From a virus: a DNA stretch of 64,000 bases. The DNA is taken from positions 372,001 to 436,000 of the IMG/VR virus record IMGVR_UViG_3300032315_001715. One strand, written 5' to 3'. A program made the translations under genes and the position numbers. Below are positions 38,452 to 43,616 of this stretch, piece after piece; the first letter of the stretch is position 1, and each line of letters begins with the position of its first letter. A model generated the notes under the pieces. The model searched no databases. It saw nothing but the letters and a program-made list of their open reading frames with translations, and was not told where the DNA came from.

Positions 38452-39081
38452 ATGTCTTATGAAATTTTCATTAAAAGTCAGTCATACACTCGACAATCAC
38501 CTAATCTTTCTAAGCTTGGGTTTGATTTTGTAAACCATGATAGCAAAGCTGAATATCAAAAAATTCAGAACCTTCTTAGCACTGAATATTTAATTCTTGG
38601 CGAAAGTATGATAACCTTGCAAGAAAAATACAGCATCCCAAGTTCACGGACCTTACATGATTTGTTCAAACTATTTGATATTGAAGCACGATCATTTAGT
38701 AATGCTAATAGGTTAGCATTGACAACGGAGCGATCCACAATGCCGTGTTGTTACAAATACAAGACAGGATGGCATACAACTTGGGATCAAAAACAAGTCT
38801 TCTTGCGAAGTTCGTATGAATTTGATTATGCGAAAATTCTCGATGAGTCAAAAATACCGTATGAGGTGGAAGCACTTCGAATCAAATACTATTCCTCAAC
38901 CGAGGAGAAATATCGTATAGCTATACCCGATTTTTTACTACCTTGCAGTCATACCATAGTTGAGATCAAATCTCAATTTACCTACGATAGTCAACAAATG
39001 AAAGACAAGTTCTGTGCATATCAAGCACTCGGATATAAAGCGATTTTGATTCTAGAGGGCAAAGAAACCTCTCTAGAATGA
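38452..39081 (+). CDS. homing endonuclease, PD-(D/E)xK-like
   Basis: A 209-residue protein. RSSYEFDYAKILDESKIPYE, then AIPDFLLP and TIVEIKSQF, match a small PD-(D/E)xK nuclease similar in layout to the one at 37.4 kb. The N-terminus has a helix-turn-helix-like stretch (TLQEKYSIPSSRTLHDLFK). It reads against the tRNA array, with its own TATAAATA box and AGGAG ribosome site. It ends 3 nt from the CCA of the interrupted tRNA-Lys. AT-rich. Confidence 0.78.
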   Translation: MSYEIFIKSQSYTRQSPNLSKLGFDFVNHDSKAEYQKIQNLLSTEYLILGESMITLQEKYSIPSSRTLHDLFKLFDIEARSFSNANRLALTTERSTMPCCYKYKTGWHTTWDQKQVFLRSSYEFDYAKILDESKIPYEVEALRIKYYSSTEEKYRIAIPDFLLPCSHTIVEIKSQFTYDSQQMKDKFCAYQALGYKAILILEGKETSLE

Positions 39082-39084
39082 AGT

Positions 39085-39218
39085 TGGAGGACCCCGGTGG
39101 TAACGATCCACTTGCGGGCGGGTTAATCTTGGCATAGAGGACTTGCACCTCATGTGACCTGGTTGTCATCTGCCTAAAGTCCGCTGCCGGCACCTGCCTG
39201 GCTATACGCTCGGGGTCC
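39085..39218 (-). tRNA. tRNA-Lys(TTT), interrupted in the anticodon loop
   Basis: Acceptor GGACCCC/GGGGTCC (perfect), anticodon stem halves GCGGA..CCCGC with CTTT and TAA flanking a roughly 47-nt insert, T arm GTGG-ATCGTTA-CCAC, CCA. The insert has hairpins TGAC-AACCAG-GTCA and GAGG-TGCAAGT-CCTC and ends in GCCAAGAT, like the Asn insert. The D region is about 8 nt too long, so the identity is less sure than for Asn. Confidence 0.55.
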
Positions 39219-39267
39219 TTGTTATCTATTGTTTAATGGGATTTCCTTGGTAATGCAAGGAAAAACT

Positions 39268-39340
39268 TGGAGGACCGTGTGGGAATCAAACCTTCCCGGC
39301 CGGATTAAGAGCCCAGCTGAGCCTCAGGCTGCAATGGTCC
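39268..39340 (-). tRNA. tRNA-Lys(CTT), second copy, atypical
   Basis: Acceptor GGACCAT/ACGGTCC with one mismatch, anticodon arm CTGGG-CTCTTAA-TCCGG, T-arm-like GGGAA/TTCCC with a shifted loop, encoded CCA. 39341-39437 upstream is unassigned GC-rich sequence. Confidence 0.5.
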
Positions 39341-39437
39341 ATCTAACTCTCGGAAGAGCCGCACGCTCTCCATTCCCGTGTCGCCCAGGGACCCTTATCG
39401 GACCCTTCTGGTGCGGTTAGGCAACGCGGGGTATTCT

Positions 39438-39514
39438 TGGTAGCCCCACCGGGATTTGAACCCGGATTTCCCGCTTGAGAGGCGAGTGTTCTAGACCGCT
39501 TAAACTATGGGGCC
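39438..39514 (-). tRNA. tRNA-Glu(CTC)
   Basis: Acceptor GGCCCCA/TGGGGCT, anticodon loop CTCTCAA, T arm CCGGG-TTCAAAT-CCCGG, encoded CCA. Confidence 0.88.
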
Positions 39515-39562
39515 GTATGGTTGGTTCACAAACTACCGTGCTTGTGAATGTGTTTGATCTGT

Positions 39563-40150
39563 TTAACGAGGAGCAAACGGATCTATTATCACCGGGCAAT
39601 CGCCTCGTTGCATGATGTTTTCATCATGTAGATCAAAATCAATTGCTGAATTGGTACTAACAACATTAGCCAGTAGCTCGATTGCATGTAAGAAATCCGG
39701 CCATTTTTTAATGAAATGCTCGATGTGAGATTTGAGTTTCTCGTCAGTCATGTTGCTGAGATAGTCTCGCCATTTAGGCTCGTCGATGTATCTCAAAAAC
39801 CAATCAGTTGCTATATGATCAGGGTCGGTTCGAACATATTCCCAGGGTGACAGCATTTCTAATCTCAATGCACGGATACCTGGGACCAAAGTAACCGGTA
39901 ATCCTCTAAACTTTGGAAAATGTGGATTATCCTGATGTTTTCGGGCTAGTTCGACAAATTTAGCGTAACCTATATCTGCCTCGTCGTACAGCTTTAGAAC
40001 ATAATTCAAGTTCGGATGTTGCCAAACACTGCCAAATGTGCCGTCTCCCAGCATTTCGAATCCATGCTTGAGAAGCTTTTTCTTCGCGCTGTCTGTGTTT
40101 GTGATGTCTTGTCGCAGGCTATCTGCGCCCACAAGTTCATTGAGTTTCAT
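39563..40150 (-). CDS. protein-kinase-like fold protein
   Basis: A 195-residue protein. LGDGTFGSVWQHP is a glycine-rich loop, YVLKLYDE supplies the ATP-binding Lys, FDLHDENIM the catalytic-loop Asp and Asn, and PVIIDPFAPR the metal-binding Asp at the DFG position. It is shorter than canonical kinases (no large C-lobe), as in phage and aminoglycoside-phosphotransferase-like proteins. The ATG is 5 nt after ATAAATA. Substrate unknown: protein, small molecule or RNA. Confidence 0.75.
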   Translation of the reverse strand: MKLNELVGADSLRQDITNTDSAKKKLLKHGFEMLGDGTFGSVWQHPNLNYVLKLYDEADIGYAKFVELARKHQDNPHFPKFRGLPVTLVPGIRALRLEMLSPWEYVRTDPDHIATDWFLRYIDEPKWRDYLSNMTDEKLKSHIEHFIKKWPDFLHAIELLANVVSTNSAIDFDLHDENIMQRGDCPVIIDPFAPR

Positions 40151-40155
40151 GATGC

Positions 40156-40162
40156 TATTTAT
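40156..40162 (-). promoter_or_regulatory. T4-type late promoter box, ATAAATA
   Basis: Five nt before the kinase-like start codon and touching the CCA of tRNA-Pro(GGG). Confidence 0.6.
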
Positions 40163-40237
40163 TGGTCAGCGTGGGGAATTTTGCGATCCCGGCCTCCAGG
40201 CTCCCGACCTGGCACTCTTCTCCTGAGCTACACGCTG
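40163..40237 (-). tRNA. tRNA-Pro(GGG)
   Basis: Acceptor CAGCGTG/CACGCTG, anticodon arm CCAGG-TCGGGAG-CCTGG, T arm GGGAT/TTCCC with CGCAAAA loop, encoded CCA. Confidence 0.8.
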
Positions 40238-40244
40238 TTGTAAA

Positions 40245-40319
40245 TGGTCAGGGAGGGGAATTTCGAAATCCCGGCTTCCAGGTTCCAGGCCTGGCACTCT
40301 GCCTCTGAGCTACTCCCTG
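40245..40319 (-). tRNA. tRNA-Pro(TGG), second copy
   Basis: Acceptor CAGGGAG/CTCCCTG, anticodon arm CCAGG-CCTGGAA-CCTGG, T loop TTCGAAA, encoded CCA. Confidence 0.85.
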
Positions 40320-40329
40320 ATGTTGTTAG

Positions 40330-40403
40330 ATGCGGAGGATGGATTCGCACCATCGACCTCTTGGTTATGAGCCAAGCGAGCTACTAGACTGCTCCACTCC
40401 GCA
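40330..40403 (-). tRNA. initiator-like tRNA-fMet(CAT)
   Basis: TGCGGAG/CTCCGCA with GTGGAGCAGTCTAGTAGCTCG D region as in bacterial fMet, anticodon arm CTTGG-CTCATAA-CCAAG. Unlike bacterial initiators, bases 1 and 72 can pair (T-A). CCA is not encoded. Confidence 0.82.
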
Positions 40404-40410
40404 ATAAACT

Positions 40411-40487
40411 TGGCGATCCTAGAGGGATTCGAACCCCCATTCTCCGGTTTCGTAGACCAGCGCTCTATCCAGTTGAGCCATAGGATC
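40411..40487 (-). tRNA. tRNA-Arg(ACG)
   Basis: Acceptor GATCCTA/TAGGATC, anticodon arm CTGGT-CTACGAA-ACCGG, canonical T arm, encoded CCA. Confidence 0.9.
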
Positions 40488-40494
40488 AAATAAT

Positions 40495-40572
40495 TGGTGG
40501 ACGCGTCTGGATTCGAACCAGATGGGGTAGCGAACCCCGTCGCCATAGCTTGATACCTACCAAGGAAGCCCA
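40495..40572 (-). tRNA. tRNA-like gene, degenerate 5' part
   Basis: T arm TCTGG-TTCGAAT-CCAGA and CGCGTCCACCA are canonical, but the 5' acceptor strand pairs poorly and GGGG-TTCGCTA-CCCC is the only anticodon-like hairpin. The amino acid is not assigned. Confidence 0.4.
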
Positions 40573-40575
40573 TAT

Positions 40576-40646
40576 TGGTGGACCCGACGGGAATCGAACC
40601 CGCCTGCATCACGCCCGTGATTGGCTTAGCGTTTTACCCCATGTCC
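40576..40646 (-). tRNA. tRNA-like gene with a 4-nt loop in the anticodon arm
   Basis: Acceptor GGACATG/CGGGTCC (one mismatch), T arm GCGGG-TTCGATT-CCCGT, CCA. The central arm is ATCAC-GGGC-GTGAT, too small a loop for a normal anticodon. 40647-40721 upstream holds no gene I can assign. Confidence 0.4.
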
Positions 40647-40721
40647 ACACCATGTTGTGCGTGGTACTCGATCTCCCAACAGCTTTGAACTGAGAGATTG
40701 GAAGCATGGGCAACGCTAACC

Positions 40722-40798
40722 TGGCGATCCTGGAGAGATTCGAACTCCCAACCTGCGGCTTCGAAGGCCGACACTCTGTCCAGTTGAGCTACAGGACC
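40722..40798 (-). tRNA. tRNA-Arg(TCG), second copy
   Basis: Acceptor GGTCCTG/CAGGATC, anticodon loop CTTCGAA, T loop TTCGAAT, encoded CCA. Confidence 0.88.
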
Positions 40799-40803
40799 AA
40801 TAT

Positions 40804-40879
40804 TGGCGCACATGACGGGAATTGAACCCGCCTAAACCTGTTAGACAGACAGGTGTTCTCACCAGAGAACTACATGTGC
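40804..40879 (-). tRNA. tRNA-Asp(GTC), second copy
   Basis: Acceptor GCACATG/CATGTGC, anticodon arm CCTGT-CTGTCTA-ACAGG, T loop TTCAATT, encoded CCA. Confidence 0.88.
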
Positions 40880-40886
40880 ATATCAG

Positions 40887-40962
40887 TGGTGCCGGCGGTT
40901 GGTTCCGCCCCAACTCCTCCTGCTCTTCAGGCAGGCGCTTCTACTAAGTTAGCTTCACCGGC
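40887..40962 (-). tRNA. tRNA-Phe(GAA), atypical D and T loops
   Basis: Acceptor GCCGGTG/CGCCGGC, anticodon arm CCTGC-CTGAAGA-GCAGG, T arm TTGG-GGCGGAA-CCAA without TTC, D loop ACTTAGTA without GG, encoded CCA. Confidence 0.75.
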
Positions 40963-40967
40963 AAAAA

Positions 40968-41039
40968 TGGAAGCGGGAGAATGAGTCGAACATTCGTAGG
41001 AAAGTTTATGAGACTTTCTGGACACCGTGTCTTCCCGCT
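40968..41039 (-). tRNA. tRNA-Met(CAT)
   Basis: Acceptor AGCGGGA/TCCCGCT, anticodon arm AAAGT-CTCATAA-ACTTT, T arm GAATG-TTCGACT-CATTC, very small D arm GAC-ACGGT-GTC, encoded CCA. Confidence 0.82.
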
Positions 41040-41046
41040 GTAAACT

Positions 41047-41137
41047 TGGTGTGTAAGGTGGGATTCGAACCCTTCGCCCAGCGCGCGTTTTACAGCATCA
41101 GGGTTACTGCCATCCAGCTGCTGCTGGAGCCTCACAC
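41047..41137 (-). tRNA. tRNA-like gene, identity unassigned (GTA in loop region)
   Basis: Acceptor GTGTGAG/CTTACAC and TTCGAAT T loop are present; the D position has a perfect TCCAGC-AGCA-GCTGGA hairpin. The middle contains CTGTAAAAC, but no clean anticodon stem forms. Confidence 0.4.
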
Positions 41138-41149
41138 ATAAAACTAAAT

Positions 41150-41248
41150 TGGCTCTTTGTGATGGGTGCTGCCCCCACGTTGTCTGGGCCCTTGCATGGG
41201 ACCTCTCCATACCTACCGGGTCGCGAACGCCAGCGATACACACAAAGA
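41150..41248 (-). tRNA. tRNA-Ala(TGC), enlarged D region, atypical T loop
   Basis: An 8-bp acceptor TCTTTGTG/CACAAAGA, anticodon arm GGTCC-CATGCAA-GGGCC, T arm GTGGG-GGCAGCA-CCCAT, CCA. An extra hairpin TCGC-TGGCGTTC-GCGA sits in the D region. Confidence 0.55.
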
Positions 41249-41255
41249 TCAAAAC

Positions 41256-41329
41256 TGGTACCGGCTGCAGGTAACGCTCCTGCCTCGAACATCGTTATGA
41301 GCAATGTCGGGTCGCTTGACCAAACCGGC
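41256..41329 (-). tRNA. tRNA-Met(CAT), small D arm, atypical T loop
   Basis: Acceptor GCCGGTT/AGCCGGT, D arm GTC-AAGC-GAC, anticodon arm CATTG-CTCATAA-CGATG, T arm GCAGG-AGCGTTA-CCTGC, CCA. Confidence 0.65.
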
Positions 41330-41470
41330 TTAGCAACAACGTGGCCCAACAGAACTACACCGTCTGGGGGTGCCTCTTGGAGGACTCTATGTCCTTGCAT
41401 TTTTTGCCATGTCATGCCAGCGTTCTGCGCCTTATCGTTGCCGCTGCGTATGCATGCTCTATGGCTTATT
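41330..41470 (-). other. tRNA-like hairpins, unresolved
   Basis: It includes AGGAC-ATAGA-GTCCT followed by CCA. It may be a further atypical tRNA, but the arms could not be joined. Confidence 0.25.
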
Positions 41471-41546
41471 TGGGGTGACCGACGGGTACTGCCCCCGCTT
41501 GGATGGTTTCACAGACCACCGTCCATACTTACTGACTCCGGCCACC
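41471..41546 (-). tRNA. tRNA-His(GTG) with encoded G-1 and C73
   Basis: Acceptor GTGGCCG/CGGTCAC with an extra 5' G opposite C73, the bacterial His identity pair. Anticodon arm GTGGT-CTGTGAA-ACCAT, T arm GCGGG-GGCAGTA-CCCGT without TTC, CCA. Confidence 0.78.
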
Positions 41547-41688
41547 ATGTTAATGTACCCTGCCCGGGCTGTACCCAACAATAGGTGGGGCCTTGGCTTC
41601 TCGGTGCTAGGGTTATTTGTTTTCCTTGACCACGCTGGCCATTGGCCTTTCCCTACTTTTGTCATATCGGTAGTGGTTCTAAGGAACT
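41547..41688 (-). other. no gene assigned
   Basis: Palindromic patches (GGCCATTGGCC-like near 41635; GTACCC repeats near 41560) but no complete tRNA fold. Confidence 0.25.
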
Positions 41689-41762
41689 TGGTTGGCCTGG
41701 ATGGGATTGAACCATCATCGGTCGATTATCGGTCGACTGCTCTACCATTGAGCTACAAGCCA
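41689..41762 (-). tRNA. tRNA-Ile(GAT), second copy
   Basis: Acceptor TGGCTTG/CAGGCCA, anticodon arm GTCGA-CCGATAA-TCGAC (C at 33), T arm GATGG-TTCAATC-CCATC, CCA. Confidence 0.8.
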
Positions 41763-41766
41763 GCAT

Positions 41767-41838
41767 TGGTTACGATTGGCGCTCACCGACCTAACCCGGG
41801 TTCACAGCCCAGCGAAGCGATGCGGCACTCTAATCGCA
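41767..41838 (-). tRNA. second tRNA with His anticodon (GTG), no encoded G-1, A73
   Basis: Acceptor TGCGATT/AATCGTA, anticodon arm CTGGG-CTGTGAA-CCCGG, A73 and CCA. The base before position 1 is A, not G. D and T arms are non-canonical, so it may be degenerate, but it is also what a Thg1 substrate would look like. Confidence 0.5.
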
Positions 41839-41841
41839 TAT

Positions 41842-41929
41842 TGGCAGAAGTGACAGGGTTCGAACCTGCTCAGGCGTTAGCTCACTGGTTTTGGAGACCA
41901 GCCCGTCTCTCCATCTACGGCGCACTTCC
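41842..41929 (-). tRNA. tRNA-Trp(CCA), long variable loop
   Basis: Acceptor GGAAGTG/CACTTCT, anticodon arm CTGGT-CTCCAAA-ACCAG, T arm GCAGG-TTCGAAC-CCTGT, CCA. The variable region is about 15 nt, longer than usual for Trp. Confidence 0.78.
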
Positions 41930-41937
41930 ATAAAACT

Positions 41938-42009
41938 TGGTGGGATGCGGTGGAGTTTAACCACCCTCGACACTGCTACCAGTGCTCAGCCACCCGGCTG
42001 TTCCATCCC
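41938..42009 (-). tRNA. tRNA-like gene with CACTG-GTAG-CAGTG central arm
   Basis: Acceptor GGGATGG/GCATCCC (six pairs), D-like AGCC-GGGT-GGCT, T arm GGTGG-TTAAACT-CCACC, CCA. The central hairpin has only a 4-nt loop, as at 40576-40646. Confidence 0.45.
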
Positions 42010-42015
42010 ATAAAC

Positions 42016-42106
42016 TGGTGGAGGGCTTTGGAGTCGAACCAAACAATGTGTTTTGCCGTAAACATTCATGGCTGGATGATGCCCGCACCACGCGAGCAAG
42101 CCCTCC
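42016..42106 (-). tRNA. tRNA-like gene, long variable arm, anticodon unclear
   Basis: Acceptor GGAGGGC/GCCCTCC, T arm TTTGG-TTCGACT-CCAAA, CCA, and a variable arm GTTT-ACGGC-AAAAC. The anticodon arm has mismatches (CATC-CAGCCAT-GAATG). Confidence 0.5.
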
Positions 42107-42112
42107 GTAAAT

Positions 42113-42188
42113 TGGTGGAGCATGTCGGTTCTGCCCCGACTACCTCCGCATTGCAAATGCGGCGCTCTCCTGATTGAGCTAATGCCCC
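42113..42188 (-). tRNA. tRNA-Ala(TGC), third copy, atypical T loop
   Basis: Acceptor GGGGCAT/ATGCTCC, anticodon arm CCGCA-TTTGCAA-TGCGG, T arm GTCGG-GGCAGAA-CCGAC, CCA. A close relative of Ala(GGC) at 28.9 kb. Confidence 0.75.
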
Positions 42189-42196
42189 AGTTAACC

Positions 42197-42294
42197 TGGC
42201 ACCGGATCATGGATTCGAACCATGCAAGCGACTGTCCGTACTTCATCTGAGTCGCGCGCTTTTTGGATTGGGTTCACCAGCTCCCTCATCCGGT
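42197..42294 (-). tRNA. tRNA-like gene with an enlarged anticodon loop
   Basis: Acceptor ACCGGAT/ATCCGGT and T arm CATGG-TTCGAAT-CCATG are perfect, CCA encoded. GCGAC/GTCGC encloses an 18-nt loop starting TCAG, so an insertion in a Leu(CAG)-like or other loop is possible. Confidence 0.45.
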
Positions 42295-42303
42295 ATGTTA
42301 TTT

Positions 42304-42401
42304 TGGTGCATCGCCCGATGTCCGACTCGGCTCTTCCAACAACACCTTGCCTAGGCAACGTCGTTGGACGTTTTATCCGCTACTAAACTAGCCCGATGCA
42401 T
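42304..42401 (-). tRNA. tRNA-like gene with a long central hairpin
   Basis: Acceptor GCATCG/CGATGC with A and CCA; D-like TAGTTTAGTAGCG. CCAACGAC pairs with GTTGTTGG around TTGCC-TA-GGCAA. T arm CCGA/TCGG without TTC. Identity unclear. Confidence 0.4.
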
Positions 42402-42412
42402 ATACAATATAT

Positions 42413-42497
42413 TGGTGGGAGTGGTAGGATTCGAACCTACTCACCCAAAGGAACGGATTTACAGTCCGCCGCCGCTCTCCAACTCAGCCGCACTCCC
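42413..42497 (-). tRNA. tRNA-Tyr(GTA)
   Basis: Acceptor GGGAGTG/CACTCCC, anticodon arm CGGA-CTGTAAA-TCCG, long variable arm, TTCGAAT T loop, encoded CCA. It is the first tRNA of the array in transcription order. Confidence 0.9.
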
Positions 42498-42501
42498 ATG
42501 A

Positions 42502-42544
42502 AACCATCTGCGAAACAGCGCAACACGCTGCTTGGCGGATGGTT
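42502..42544. other. 19-bp imperfect hairpin at the head of the tRNA array
   Basis: AACCATCTGCGAAACAGCG pairs with CGCTGCTTGGCGGATGGTT around CAACA, with three wobbles or mismatches. It lies 5 nt upstream of tRNA-Tyr and may be an RNA processing or protein-binding site. Confidence 0.45.
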
Positions 42545-42553
42545 CCTAACTCG

Positions 42554-42584
42554 GGGGTGTTGCGCTTACATAACGCAACACCCC
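42554..42584. terminator. 11-bp perfect hairpin, possible terminator
   Basis: GGGGTGTTGCG / CGCAACACCCC with a 9-nt loop. A T-rich stretch follows on the plus strand only, so the direction is uncertain. Confidence 0.4.
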
Positions 42585-42599
42585 GTCATTTCTTCTTAC

Positions 42600-42812
42600 A
42601 TGCCGGGACCTAAGTGGATGCTTGGCCCAGTTGCGCCGTGGTTCCTGTGCCGCGATGCGGACAGTCAGCACGAAACTCCTGGAGTTCCAAACGATCCGCA
42701 TGGTTTCCCAGCAACTTATCGTTTCCTGATTCGATTTTTAAACAGCACAACTTTGAAAACAATAAAAAACCCCGGTAAGCTGTTGCTTCCGGGGCCTGTC
42801 CACTTGTTTTGA
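42600..42812 (+). CDS. possible small protein, 70 residues
   Basis: MPGPKWMLGPVAPWFLC begins a Pro/Trp-rich frame whose first 50 codons look coding. No ribosome site is visible, and the last codons overlap a minus-strand terminator. Doubtful. Confidence 0.3.
   Translation: MPGPKWMLGPVAPWFLCRDADSQHETPGVPNDPHGFPATYRFLIRFLNSTTLKTIKNPGKLLLPGPVHLF
42764..42795 (-). terminator. Rho-independent terminator on the minus strand
   Basis: CCGG-rich stem CCCCGG/CCGGGG with a 13-nt loop and then TTTTTTATTG. It separates the exported-protein genes from the tRNA array. 42796-43092 otherwise holds only the late box below. Confidence 0.75.
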
Positions 42813-42937
42813 TCCAATGATCAATCTAGGTGGCAGACCCTCGTGTATCAGGCTTTTGGGCCCAATGGCTAAACAGTTCGACGCGATAATTCATTGTAAT
42901 CATTGTTGAAGAGAAAATCCTTTTTGTCTCGTGCAGT

Positions 42938-42945
42938 TATTTATA
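42938..42945 (-). promoter_or_regulatory. T4-type late promoter, TATAAATA
   Basis: Exact minus-strand consensus in the gap before the tRNA array. The terminator at 42764-42795 lies between, so it may drive a short RNA. Confidence 0.45.
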
Positions 42946-43092
42946 CACGCTTTATTTAGCGTGTCAACCACTTTCTGCCGTTGAATTGGTATTATTTCAA
43001 CCTTTTCCGTGCAAAGCGTGATCAACTCCGCCGTGCCATGTGTTTACAACGGTATGGCAAAGCTGTCAACCGTGTTTTTTGGCGTTTGATCG

Positions 43093-43296
43093 TTAGCAAC
43101 GATAGTAGCAGCGTCCACCGTAATATGGACGTGGTGCATAATAGGACCGAGGTGCGTAATAGGGCCGAGGTGCCACATAAACTGGCGGCCTATGGACGAT
43201 CACCGGTGCAGGCGCCACATAGTACGGATCGGCCGGATAAACCGCACATCCGGGGAGGGCAACGATCAAGCATGCTGCTAACAGGAACTTTTTCAT
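43093..43296 (-). CDS. small lipoprotein, Tyr/Pro-rich
   Basis: 67 residues. MKKFLLAACLIVALPGC is a lipoprotein signal with lipobox LPGC. The mature part is a Tyr/Pro/Arg repeat (APRPYYAPRSYYAPRPYYGG). It is predicted to be anchored in the outer membrane or inner-membrane outer leaflet. The ATG at 43296 is 5 nt after TAAATA (leaderless); the longer frame to 43371 is not supported. A role in lysis or superinfection exclusion is possible but unproven. Confidence 0.7.
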   Translation of the reverse strand: MKKFLLAACLIVALPGCAVYPADPYYVAPAPVIVHRPPVYVAPRPYYAPRSYYAPRPYYGGRCYYRC

Positions 43297-43301
43297 GCAA
43301 T

Positions 43302-43307
43302 TATTTA
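43302..43307 (-). promoter_or_regulatory. T4-type late promoter box, TAAATA
   Basis: Five nt before the lipoprotein start codon, overlapping the stop region of the upstream gene. Confidence 0.5.
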
Positions 43308-43574
43308 CCGACACACGCGATACGATACATATTGTTTCAGATAGTGGTCGTATCTGTTTTCCCAATAGCACGTTGGACGATACCGATGTGGTTCATAATG
43401 GTATCTCGGCGGGGCATAATATCGCGGAGGCTCGTGATATCTATGTTGATAGTGGTGATGATGGGGACGATCGTATCGCCGACGGTGATCATGATATTGG
43501 GCAGCGGCATCCGCCGTTCCCAATCCTAGAGTGATCACCGTTGCTGTGATCAGCAGCTTGCCCAAACGGTTCAT
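43305..43574 (-). CDS. exported His/Tyr-rich protein
   Basis: 89 residues. Signal peptide residues 1-26 (ITATVITLGLGTADAAA), then a His/Tyr/Arg/Pro-rich chain (HHHHYQHRYHEPPRYYAPP). The His clusters could bind metal. Two Cys near the end may form a disulphide. GGAAAGGG precedes the ATG. Periplasmic by prediction; function unknown. Confidence 0.65.
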   Translation of the reverse strand: MNRLGKLLITATVITLGLGTADAAAQYHDHRRRYDRPHHHHYQHRYHEPPRYYAPPRYHYEPHRYRPTCYWENRYDHYLKQYVSYRVCR

Positions 43575-43616
43575 GCCGTGCCCTTTCCGTGCGATCCTCA
43601 GACCGCAATACTTATA

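Noticed and set aside
41159-41933. Overlapping plus-strand frames across the 41-42 kb region
   Set aside because: They coincide with tRNA and tRNA-like genes on the minus strand and lack ribosome sites.
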